Source: Reticulomyxa filosa (lineage: Eukaryota > Foraminifera > Reticulomyxidae). Taken from it: 27,228 nt of DNA. Where the stretch lies: positions 1-27,228 of the forward strand of contig ASPP01007571.1 in NCBI GenBank assembly GCA_000512085.1, in the 5' to 3' direction. The stretch's first letter is position 1. The number at the start of each line of letters is the position of its first letter. Made by a program: the position numbers and the translations under genes. Below the pieces are notes generated by a model. That model saw only the letters and a list, made by a program, of their open reading frames with translations. It did not search any database and had not been told where the DNA came from. Below, piece after piece: positions 10,901 to 20,372 of the stretch.

Positions 10901-13900
10901 ACTCGTCTTATTACTATATATTACAAACATACAACGCAAACATGGGAATGGGGGGGGGGGAACTGGAGTACAGTCGTCATCGTCGAATCGGACCCAACAT
11001 CAATTGTTCTTTGAACGTTATTTGAAGAAAAATCAATTGAAGTTTGACATGCTTGAAAAGTATTTAGAGATGGTCCAAAAGTTTGATCAACAGATCGAAG
11101 ACAATGTGTTTCAAGAAACCAAAACAGATTTGTTGGCCGAAGAAATACGACAGAGAGAACAAATTGCACTCCGTCTAGGCTTTCCCAGTTTGGGCAAGCT
11201 AAGCAAGCTGACTTTGCTTTGGCATAGTTGTTCCAGCGATATGCAACAAAAATCGGCCCTCATTAAAATTTTGACGCAACTGCAAAGACTCTTTGTTCAA
11301 AACATGGTATCTTTCCCATCGCTCTCTTTTTGTTTGTGCCAAAGACGAACTTTATTATTATTTTTTAAAAATAGTTTGGAGAAGAAGATAAAGATCAAGA
11401 ACCGCCAGTTAGTCATATCTATTGTTACCTGGAAGACAAAGTGCAACTGCTAAAAAAAAGTGTAGACATTTTGCGCAAGCCCAATGACGTGTTGGAAGAA
11501 ACCCATGCCCTCCTCAGTGACTACTTCATTCATTTCCCAAAACACGTGTTGATGCTCACACCGCCTCCAAACGCGTATGAAACCGTCGCGCAAACATTAT
11601 TACAAGACATGAAAATGTACTTGACTGCAGAAGATCGTACCGACCTTGTCAACATTGCAAATACTCATCCATTGCTGGTTCATTTTTTTTTTAATGTTAC
11701 AAAGGGGGGGGGGAGCATACGTCCACAAAATAGTGTTCTGTCGACCCACGATTTCTTTATAAAAAAAAAAAAAAAGGAACGTGAAATGGCTCGACTGGGG
11801 TCGTTGTCCAATTGGTTGTGCGATGGAGTGAAACGTATGCTGAAAAGCGTGGATAGTTTGTACGACCGCGTTTACAATTACTTGTGCAGTCAAGATGCGA
11901 ATTATGCCCGTGAATTAGAGAGAAAAGTGGCCAATTTACAAACACAATTAAACAAAGAGACTCCTACAAAGTCCAGTCTCAAACTCAAACAAAAAATGAA
12001 AAAACCGTACAATGAATTGGGCGACAATGAACAAACTAATGATACTGTTCAAACCCAGCCCAACAAACGACTGCACAATTGTCGTCTCGACACCCTAGTT
12101 GCCATGATTGAGACACTGCTGAGCCAAGAACACATACCTGTCATAACTTCTAATCCAAATGGTGTATTATATTCAAACAACAACAAAAAAAAGTCGAGTC
12201 TTTTTTTTTTCCCTCCCATGTCAAATATATATTCGTATGTTTATTTGTACATGTGTTTATGTTTATTGATTTGTATGCGCATACGTGTGAATGTGTATGT
12301 GTATGTTTGGAGATGCATGGATGATCATTGCAACGACAACACAAACAAAAAAGGATTCTTGAGCGCTCACACAAGCTGCTCTTATGAAAAGTGGTCGCGA
12401 AATAGCAAAGACATGTCCAAGGCAAAAGGGAATGACAGCAGTGGGAATGAAGTCCCGCCACATACAGATTGCAGCAGTGACGAAGAAGCTGCAACAGAAC
12501 AAAAGAAAAAACAAAAGCCATTGACCACGTCCAAACCCCAACAACCAGATCCGCCGAACAAATCAAGCGATTTGACAATTCTACCTCATTCTCAATCCTT
12601 TAACGCGACAACAATCCAACCACCACAACCCCAAGTGCAAGTCACTGCCGGATCATTCGCAATCGCCACTCCAAATGCAGTTCAAAACATCCGCAAAAAA
12701 TACCACATGTTTTCTTTTTTAAAAAAAAAACTAAATTAGTGTTATTGTTACCCGCAAAAGTGAAATTAAAAATCAACTTTGAAAAACAGGATGATTTTGA
12801 AGAGGAAGAAAGTGAGGACGCCAAAGTTGCACAACCGCTTGAAACAGCACTTGATCTTAAAAATGCGAAAAACTCGGTTTGATTTGTCTCTATTGTTTTA
12901 TTTTTGCTTTTTAAATAAATGAATAAATAAAAACAGACAGAGCAATTGCTACAAGATGACATAAACGGAACTCATCTACACAAAGTCAACGCAATGGCTG
13001 GACATCCGAGTGGCCTGTTAATTATATCTGGTGACGAGCATGGACAGGTACGCTTTTGGAAGGTTCACAAACAAAGGAAGTGGATCAAACCCATAAAGGT
13101 ATCGAATTGGCCAGCTACAAGGCAAAAATGGAGTACGGTGCAATGTCTGACTGTCAGTGCGCGAGGAACTTTTGTTGCTGCAGGAGGAAGCTCAGATTCT
13201 GAAAAAACACGCGGCATGATATGTTTATATCACATTCAAAACCAAGACGATATTGATATCGACAAACCAATGGTCTTTCGGTCTGGTGACAATAGTAATC
13301 TTTTTGCATTTGCTGGAATCACTGCTTTGTGCTTTACTGTAAATGAAATGTATTTGTTAGCTTGTGATCTTGCAGGTACTATTGTTTGTTCCGTTTATTT
13401 TGTTGTACTTTCTTTTTTCTTTGCATTCTTCAAAAGACCACATATATTTCATAAATAAAAATAAATAAATAAGGTAATGTAATTGTATTTTCACGTCAGC
13501 GAGGTGAAAGAAAAAGCGATGAGTTTGACCTAGTTAAAGTAATAAAAAGTGGAGTTAACAGCAGGATCAATGGAATATGTACACACGATCAAGACAAGTA
13601 TGTGTTTTGTTCCAATGGATCGGAATCATATATACTTGCTTGTCAATTTGAGCAACTCATTGACACCATTGAGCCAGTAGTGTTTCAACGCTGCCTCCGT
13701 GCGAATGGTGACGAAGACAAAACCACTGGAGTGCTGTCAACGAAGCACGGGCTGTTTCTTATTTCCAAAAGGTTACAATTATATCAAGTCATTACAAATT
13801 CGAATGGTTCGAGGAAAGAGATAATATTGCAAATTGATCGCAAAACCCGTTTACCCAATCGATAACGAAAGGTTACATTCAATCTGCAGATGTTCTCCTC

Positions 13901-14578
13901 AATGGAGATTATATTACTTGTACTAAATCAAATGGTTTGTTCATGCAAAAACCTATTTTGTTTTATTTTCTGTTCATTTACTGTTTGTTTTTCTCTTTCA
14001 TATCTGGTTTATGATTTATGTGTAATAGAAACCGAGCAAGTGCCTTGCAGTCATTTGGTTGTCTATTATTATGATACTGAAAAAAAGAAATGGCAATGTA
14101 AGCAGCATCAACCAACTGGCACCAGTGAGATCGCTGGTGCAGTGCTCATTCCGTCTGTCAATAGCTCGAGTAAATCTGAGCTTGTTGCTGTTTGTCAGCA
14201 AAAATACTTACTTCAATCAGGGCGAAGTAAACCATCAACCAAAAAACCACAACCCTGTAAAATGGTACTTTTACCCATTAAGTTATAATTTTTCTGAGAA
14301 AAAGAGGAAGAAAATAAAAATATATCGGGTGCTAAAAGGGATGTATTGTTTGTGGTGTATTTATGGATCTGCACATCCAAGATTATTTCTTTCTCAATTT
14401 TTCTCTTATCAACTCCATTTTGGCATTGTCACTTTCAAATGGAGATAGACAGAAAAAACATTGTTTCATTACATCAATAAACATTTACAAATTGGAATCA
14501 TCTCGTAAGAGGTTAAAAATTATTGTACAATGCATGTTTCCTGCAATCTTTCGAAACGTTGTGCTGTCAAACACATAA
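7955..14578 (+). CDS. Large coiled-coil protein with C-terminal WD40-type repeats (19 exons)
   Basis: Exons end at 8128, 8286, 8425, 9096, 9394, 9653, 9901, 10058, 10290, 10868, 11306, 11677, 12161, 12679, 12876, 13375, 13934, 14264, 14578. They start at 7955, 8215, 8391, 8481, 9227, 9486, 9782, 9990, 10168, 10434, 10974, 11375, 11777, 12354, 12790, 12937, 13474, 14029, 14339. All introns are GT-AG and all phases agree, with one added base near 13842-13848. Product about 1,596 residues. Residues 1-82 hold CDRC and a helical segment (EIFHLLRYSLRFF) faintly like the Dzip N-terminus. Residues 95-300 have a Gln/His/Tyr repeat then a coiled coil; coiled coils continue to about 900. Residues about 870-1138 are Ser/Asp/Pro-rich. 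From about 1139 there are beta-propeller-like blades, the clearest being AGHPSGLLIISGDEHGQVRF-W. A cytoskeletal or trafficking scaffold is inference. It could be two genes, but the unbroken phases argue for one. AATAAA occurs just after the stop. Confidence 0.7.
8683..8766 (+). repeat. 18-nt tandem repeat encoding His-Gln-Tyr-Gln-Gln-Glu
   Basis: Three 18-nt units (CATCAATATCAACAAGAG and variants) at 8683, 8701 and 8719, followed by CATCAA/TATCAA hexamers. They lie in frame inside the fourth exon of the coiled-coil/WD40 gene and precede its first strong coiled coil. Confidence 0.85.
9400..9437 (+). repeat. Intronic (TATATATG)n microsatellite
   Basis: Alternating TATATATG units just after the donor GTAATA in intron 9395-9485. 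A very similar tract lies in the intron at 22604-22705 of another gene. Confidence 0.8.
10339..10358 (+). repeat. Intronic (GTCT)5 microsatellite
   Basis: Five perfect GTCT units inside intron 10291-10433 of the coiled-coil/WD40 gene. Confidence 0.9.
13842..13848 (+). other. Probable 1-base undercall in AAAACCC
   Basis: Exon 13474-13934 is in one frame up to IDRK, then hits TAA at 13863. Adding one A or C here restores a frame reading FTQSITKGYIQSADVLLNGD and ends in the phase needed by the next exon. No GT-AG intron explains the shift. Confidence 0.65.
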
Positions 14579-15342
14579 TTCTAATAAACAAAGTGCAAAA
14601 GAGTCAATAAATTATTATTTTAAAGATATCACTTTGTTTTTTCTTTCCCACTTCAAAAAGATTACAAAAGTTAAAAGAATATATCATCATTAACAATATG
14701 GAATATCTATACTTTGTTGAAATTCTTTACATGTTCAAACATTTAATTTTTTGGCTGATCATATTTGTTGGAATATGTCACGAAAGCGTCTCGTATCATA
14801 CAGTATTTTGTCTAGCAACTCGTTAGAAGGGCACTTCTAATGTTTTTTGAATTTTTATTTATGAGACAAAGAGAGGATGCACATAATACACAAGCATACG
14901 AAGGTGGTTCATGGTTTTAATTGCTGATAGATTCTATTGTTGTTCAGTTTTACACTTGTACGTATTCATTTCACCGTCTAACAAGAATATAATTCTTGGT
15001 GATTCAGCCGATCAACACCACAACTTTTGTAGGTATACAGGACAATAGAAATGTTGCCATTGCAAGACAAAAGTGGTATGCATGGTTTTTTCTTTATAAA
15101 TCAAGTTCTTTTTAAAAAGTTTTGCACGACCTTTTGGAAATGGTTACACGATCTGATTTTTAAAAATAATACCTATCTGTAATCTGATGTTAAGAGCACA
15201 CGATGATATATGTTTAATTTACAATCGCTGCACTTTGATTGTTTTTTGGGTAGTGCTTCAATATGAAACAAGTTTTTTTGCTGTTGACCATTTATGGAAC
15301 TGTAGCTACATTATTTCATGTTTTGAAGTAATTTTCCATGTG
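14579..15342. other. Convergent intergenic region, no gene seen
   Basis: Lies between the 3' ends of the plus-strand WD40 gene and the minus-strand C2H2 gene. Two AATAAA motifs lie shortly after 14578. The remainder is AT-rich with no coding frame that I can support. Confidence 0.6.
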
Positions 15343-17082
15343 TCAGCAGCAAAATAAATATTGGCCGCTATGCTTCAAAAAACAATTACAAAAATTGCAT
15401 CCTTTATTCAGACAGAAAATTTTTTTTGTGGAGGTCTTTCTCAAGTTACGGGACGATTGTTTCACTTGTATAAAAACATACTCATCGTCACAGTTGATAT
15501 TGTCAAACACGATATCATAAGCTTTTAATATTCGTGTTAGAAAAGAAAGAAACGAGAAGGAAAAAAGAAAAAAAAAATTAGCAATCACGAAAACAGAAAA
15601 AATTGATCCAACAATTGACAATTTTCATAACTTACAGATGTGTAATTCTTGAGGTTTTTCTCCATGTAATCTAATTTTTTTGTCCTAAAATTTTTGGATT
15701 ATGGAAATTTACATAACATTTCTTTTCACAGCGAGCTCTGATGAGAAGATAAGACCACGCTGCTCATGATTGGAAAATTGTGAATGGCGTTGCAAACCGC
15801 TTTCATCGACAAACTTTCGATAACAAGTAGAGCAACAATAAGGTTTTTCGGCTATTATTGTGTTATAGGACCGAAAGACAAGAAAAAATGGTATATTGTT
15901 TGAAATTATTTTTGTCCTCAATACTAAAAAAAAAATTCCTAGCCTGAATGGACACGAAGATGATCAAGTAAATGATTTTTTCGATAAAAGCGTTGGTTGC
16001 AATATTGGCACAACAAGATGCTCCCACCTACATAATTGTATATTATTGTTTGTTTTGACTTTTAAGACAATTTGGCGAATAACACCTAAATAAGTCGAAG
16101 AGACAGAGAAAAAGCCAACCTAAATTAGTTTTAGTGACATCTGAGGCATCCACATTCAGTACAACAGGCAACCACGATGTTGGATTACTGGAAGTGACAC
16201 TCGATGGATTGTTGCTGTTTTGAGAATTAACAACGTACACACAAACATTTGAATTCACGTTGTCTGGTACAATATTCTCACGGGTACAACAATCTCTTTG
16301 TTGGTTCAGGGGAATTTACGCAATTTTGTTGACACACAGTAACATCAGAGCCGACAGGTAGATCATTAGCTCTCACCATATTACCCGCCGTAGCATGTGA
16401 CGAACATATTTGATTCTGTTGCATTAGGGTCATCAGACTCGTTGCCACCTCTTGCTCTTTTTCGCTAAACTGAGTTGATGCGTTTGCCTTTTGTTTTGTT
16501 ATTATTTTTTCTAAACGTACATATTTCAGAGTGCATTACAACATCACGTAGACATAAGCTTTTCTTTTTTTGATTTGTTTTCACAGTTTGAAATTTTTTT
16601 ACAACTAAAAAAATTGCAACTAAAAAAAAAAGAAATGTAATACACAAAGCCTTACGTACCTCGACGTTGAAAACAGCAATTGGTTGCTTTTTTCTTTGCT
16701 CTGAGTGCTGTAGCTGTTGTCTTTTCTTCGCGTTATTATACTTAACTTGTTGATATTCTTTCAAAATTTGTGCTGTTTTTCGCAAAAATGCGCTATAATG
16801 GAACACTGAGGGCGCATAACCCGAAATGCTTTTGTAGTAACACCATATCTTACGCTCATTAATAGCCTGCTGAAGACATACTTGATTCATTCTGTTCCAC
16901 ATTTGATCACATGACAATTCCATCTCTTGCAAATAGGTACTGTTACTCCACGCCTTTTCTTTTTCTCTTTGATCCGCCTGTTCATTGGGGAGCATATTTG
17001 TGCTCTTTGCACCTTCAATATCATACCCTTTATTCCAATCCAGATAAGTCGATGAAGTAGAAGTCACATTTGGTGCTGTCAT
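15343..17082 (-). CDS. C2H2 zinc-finger protein (about 407 residues)
   Basis: Exons: 17082-16660, 16487-16120, 16027-15944, 15851-15730, 15684-15636, 15521-15343, with matching phases. ATG is at 17082 and TGA at 15343. The first exon ends in a textbook GTACGTAAG donor. Finger 1 (third exon) is C-x2-C-x12-H-x3-H, starting CQYCNQRFYRKN and ending HLRVHS. The canonical linker is split by an intron: HS at the exon end, AEKPY at the next start. Finger 2 is C-x2-C (CSTC), x12, H-x5-H (HSQFSNH). A second linker-like HGEKP lies in exon 5, but the last exon holds only a degenerate Cys/His cluster (CLNKGCNFCNC...H). Exon 1 is a helical, Gln/Lys-rich region. Nuclear DNA binding is the family expectation. 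Exon 2 needs one base fewer near 16309-16312, or else contains a short intron. Between fingers 1 and 2 the donor is GC, not GT. Confidence 0.75.
15852..15943 (-). other. GC-AG intron within the zinc-finger linker
   Basis: 92-nt intron whose 5' end reads CAG|GCTAGG and 3' end AATAATAG. It splits codon 1 of the linker (phase 1) so that the spliced product reads HSAEKPY. No GT donor nearby preserves the second zinc-binding His of finger 1. Confidence 0.6.
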
Positions 17083-17150
17083 TTCTTGCAAGTGATCCTC
17101 AATTTATTTCTATGCGTGTTTTTAATTAAATGCAAAAAAAACATGTTACG

Positions 17151-17166
17151 ACACTACTTGTAGTGT
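17151..17166. promoter_or_regulatory. Perfect inverted repeat ACACTAC-TT-GTAGTGT
   Basis: Seven-base arms with a two-base spacer, 69 nt upstream of the ATG of the minus-strand zinc-finger gene. Typical size for a dimeric factor site; function unknown. Confidence 0.4.
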
Positions 17167-17388
17167 TTTGTGTCTTCTACTTGTGCTGTGAAACTGACCC
17201 AAGTATTATGCCAAAATTCAAACTCAAAGTGTGCTGTCCAAGCCAAAAACCAAGAATGTGCTCACTTCTGGTCACAACCGTATTTTGTAGCGAAAATTTT
17301 TTTTGAAAAGAGCAATAGTTTTTGGGTTGTCAAAGCAAAAATCACTTTTGCATATACTGAGGAACGTTTGACTGCTATAAGGCTTGGC

Positions 17389-17406
17389 TTCTTGAAACTT
17401 CAAGAA
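17389..17406. promoter_or_regulatory. Heat-shock-element-like site TTCTTGAAACTTCAAGAA
   Basis: Four alternating perfect units (TTC, GAA, TTC, GAA) with the two-base spacing of the HSF consensus nTTCnnGAAnnTTCnnGAAn; the site is also a near-perfect palindrome. It lies 201 nt upstream of the ATG of the membrane-protein gene and 307 nt from that of the zinc-finger gene. The match is seen directly; HSF binding is inference. Confidence 0.6.
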
Positions 17407-17607
17407 ACTTTAGGACGTGAAAAGATTTGCTTATAAATCGAGAAGAACTGATCAGATTGCCAAGTTTTCTTGTTTCACGTGTTTACAACAAAATATCGAC
17501 TGCAATATTGATCGAATCCAAAAGCAAAGTTTCGAGTTGGCTTCGTTTTTAAGATTTTTTTAAAGTTCGGGTACCTATAATTTTTCTAAAAACCATCCAC
17601 ATCCACA

Positions 17608-18340
17608 ATGCTCCCCCCTTCAATGATTACAATAGCTGGAACGCTCTATAATCTCTTCTTTCATTGGCCGTATCTTCTCATTTCCTATTGTTTCTTCCTC
17701 TTAAGTTGGCTTGTATTTTTTGTGTCAAGAAACAATATTGTACTAAATGAAAATCTGAACAAAAAGGGGAAAAAACGAAATAATTTAAATCACAGATCTT
17801 TTGGTAATTATCAGTATTGTGACAGCACCGTGTATTTATCAATATTTCCTTCGTAAGCAACAACAAGAAATGAGACAAAGCGAGCCAAAACCCAAAACAC
17901 AAGACTTAGAACTCAATTTGAAAGAACAAAACGAATTACTGAACTACAAATTGTGTTATTTTGTGAAAAAAATACCACCACTCAAGCATTTGCAAACACA
18001 ATATCAAATCGACTCACACAACTTGTCGAAATATGCATTCGAAGAGATTGGCGCAGCAAATATAGCCTTGGTAAAAGGTTTGATTGATTTTTTGCAAGGT
18101 GAAAAACGAAAAGCAAAAGAAGCACCAAAACAAGAGAAAAAGAAAAAACCACGCAGTTCCGAGAAACCCAAGGAAGTTCATGAGGTACAACAAACACAGC
18201 CACCAGTACAGCCAACACAACCGCCTTCAACGAATAGTTCTGCACCTGCGGCTGTATCTGCGCCTACTATTGATCTGCCCCCAGCCCCTGTTCCACCTTC
18301 AGCTCCAACTCCTGCTCCTACTGAGACAAGTACTAACTGA
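17608..18340 (+). CDS. Membrane protein with N-terminal hydrophobic hairpin and Pro/Thr-rich tail
   Basis: Two exons, 17608-17704 and 17796-18340, joined in phase 1 across a 91-nt GT-AG intron, giving 213 residues. ATG is 17608 and the stop TGA follows ETSTN. Residues about 5-50 are strongly hydrophobic (TIAGTLYNLFFHWPYLLISY, then LLVIISIVTAPCIYQYF): one long or two adjacent membrane spans, partly encoded by each exon, so correct splicing is needed to make the anchor. It is followed by a charged helical part (residues about 55-130), a Lys-rich segment (KQEKKKKPRSSEKPK), and a Pro/Thr/Ala/Ser-rich tail of about 60 residues. I do not recognise the family; an ER or endomembrane tail-in-cytosol protein is a guess. 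A heat-shock-element-like site lies about 200 nt upstream. Confidence 0.72.
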
Positions 18341-18674
18341 AGTACCACCTAAAGTGTACATCGTTTTGTGTTTATTAGATGATGCACAGCCGTTCACTGC
18401 TAATAAATTTTGGTTTTGTTGGTTGCTTGTCTCTTTGAAATGTAATAAACTCGGGAGAATCAACCATAAAGTTTCATATTAAAAGAACTATTAAAAGGTG
18501 TTTACTCGACGTCATTGGCAATTTAAATTCCAAAAACTAAATAAAGCAAAAAAAAACAGAATTGGAAAATCTTTCATTAACACTTAATTCAATCAATTTG
18601 CAAAAAAAAAAGTGTGAGTTTTGCGTAATGGATCGGATTACAAAGAGTAGTTTTAATTTCCCTCCTTTGTTTCA
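18341..18674. other. Short convergent intergenic region
   Basis: Between the 3' ends of the membrane-protein gene and uS8. AT-rich, with an AATAAA-like TAATAAAC near 18442. No gene seen. Confidence 0.6.
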
Positions 18675-19202
18675 TTAGTAAAAAAATCCAAGCACTTTCC
18701 CACCAGTGTGCTTTGCTAGTGCTTCTTCATGATCCATTATCCCATAGCTGGTTGTTAGTACCACAAAACCATACTGTCTGCTTGGCAACAGCTCACTGGA
18801 TCTTCTTTCAATTTGTTTTCGACCAATGTCAAAGCGAGGAGATATCACTCCAGCTTTGTTAAGTCGTCCTAGCAATTCCACGACACATTTTTTGTTTCGT
18901 TTATCGTCAATAACTTCAAAATCGCCAATATATCCTATTCGTTTATTATTTGACTTTTTAAAAAGAGTGGACCTGCGAAATTTCGACAACGTGCGTAACC
19001 AGTATACATTAAAAACAAGAGTTGGCAAAGCACTTTTACAAAAACTTCAAAACAATGAACAATCAATACCGTGCTTTTGCATGACAAGCAAAAACTTTAA
19101 CACGACTTTTGAAACAGGACGAATCAATACTTGTCTTCGTCCAATTCTTTCAGCATTCACCAAAGCAGTCAATGCATTACGCAACACACTGTAATAAACC
19201 AT
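18675..19202 (-). CDS. RPS15A: 40S ribosomal protein uS8 (RPS15A)
   Basis: Two exons, 19202-19070 and 18934-18675, joined in phase 1 (Gly codon G|GA) across a 135-nt GT-AG intron, giving exactly 130 residues, the usual length of eukaryotic uS8. Family motifs are plain: [88 protein letters not shown]. It is a component of the small ribosomal subunit that binds 18S rRNA. The start at 19202 gives [11 protein letters not shown], whereas most homologues begin MVRMNVL, so residues 3-4 are unusual; no alternative in-frame ATG or splice is better. The intron interrupts the conserved KHG|YIG motif and is itself partly open, which hides the true join. Confidence 0.96.
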
Positions 19203-20372
19203 GTTTGGTAAATTGTGTTATGCTAACAAAAGGAGGGTCCACTGACAAAAATTTTTTTAAACGGATGAAGAGCCTGGCTGTTGTGAAGCATTCCTCAAAA
19301 AGGATTTGAATTTTGTTTGCTTTTTGGTCAATATGTGATGCAATTTGTGTGCGCCTTAAATACAAAAAGATAATATGTAATAACATTTATTATGCCATAT
19401 AAAATTAGATTTCTCTAATAATTTTTATTTAAATAAATCTTGCAAATTTTGAGCAAGTGATCATTAAAATTCAACAAAAGACAAACAAACCAAACTAAAT
19501 ATCTTTTGCATATCAAATGTGTTTTTTTATGGCACACGAATTATGAGTTATTGCAAGTATGTATTGATACAACAATGGCTGAAAGAAGTTAGTAGATGCT
19601 TAGCCTTTTTTTTCCAAAATAACAACATCATTGCAAACAAGAAAGGTAACCAAAAAAAGGCAAGGGCAAAAAAGGACCCACTCAACTGTATTTGAATAAT
19701 TTATAATTTTGTGTGAAATGATCAAAGAGGGGTGAGAGATGTCTCAAGTGAGTGGAGGAGACTCTGATGACTCACATCAATTGTGTGGCAAAGCATATGC
19801 TTTTCCTTTCAAGGTGATTGAAGAGAGAAAAAAAAACAACCCAATAAACAATAACCAAAGGGGGTGGAGTGTGTGCCCTTTCCAAAAAAAAGAAAAAAAG
19901 GAAACAAACAAAAACTGCGGATAGCATTTGCAACTTGTCCTCAGCCTATTTTTTTTTTTGCACACAAGGGACTTTTTTCTCCGTATTTTTACTACTTTGT
20001 TTGCGCCCCCTTTTATTTTAAACAATAACAAAAACCTTTGAGAATGAACCATTTTTTTCTTCTTAACTTTCTTAACTTTTTTTTTTTTTTTGATAAATTC
20101 ATTTTGCAATAAGCCAACACCAACAACCAAAAAGAACAACAGCAAACAAAATCTCAAATCCCAAACATTAACTTTTTGTCATTGTCAACCCTCTTGATCA
20201 AAGCAAAGAATTTCAATGATTGTTCTCTTTTTTTTTTTAGTTCCCTCTCTAAACTATTCCCATTAAAAAGAATAAGCGGGTCAAAGGTAGAGAAGGGTGA
20301 GAGCAAAAAGAAAGTGGTTTGCAGTTCTGGTTATTGTTGTTGCGACTTCGTTATCTGTTTAGAGCGAGTGAT
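19203..20372. other. Intergenic region with one unsupported small ORF
   Basis: AT- and homopolymer-rich DNA between uS8 and SmD3. At 19739-19816 an ATG frame reads MSQVSGGDSDDSHQLCGKAY and ends in a donor-like AAG|GTGATT, but I found no partner exon. It also contains the palindrome AAAGCATATGCTTT (19790-19803). I credit no gene here. Confidence 0.5.

Larger units (their letters stand above)
17083..17607. promoter_or_regulatory. Divergent intergenic region between two 5' ends
   Basis: 525 nt between the start of the minus-strand C2H2 gene and the start of the plus-strand membrane-protein gene, so it probably carries both promoters. It contains a palindrome (17151-17166), a heat-shock-element-like site (17389-17406) and a CACGTG E-box core near 17476. 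A GTG-initiated 88-codon frame at 17170-17436 has no ATG and is not credited as a gene. Confidence 0.55.

Noticed and set aside
15338-15520. Plus-strand ORF of 60 codons
   Set aside because: It is the antisense of the last exon of the C2H2 gene, which is tied to the other exons by phase and linker motifs.
17170-17436. 88-codon plus-strand ORF between the C2H2 and membrane-protein genes
   Set aside because: It begins with GTG, has no ATG, and its codon texture is unlike the neighbours. The interval is better read as a divergent promoter region.
19790-19803. 14-base perfect palindrome AAAGCATATGCTTT
   Set aside because: A 14-base AT-rich palindrome can occur by chance in 27 kb, and it is not near a confident promoter.
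19739-19924. 61-codon plus-strand ORF starting MSQVSGGD
   Set aside because: It has a plausible donor but no partner exon with matching phase, and it then runs into A-rich sequence.
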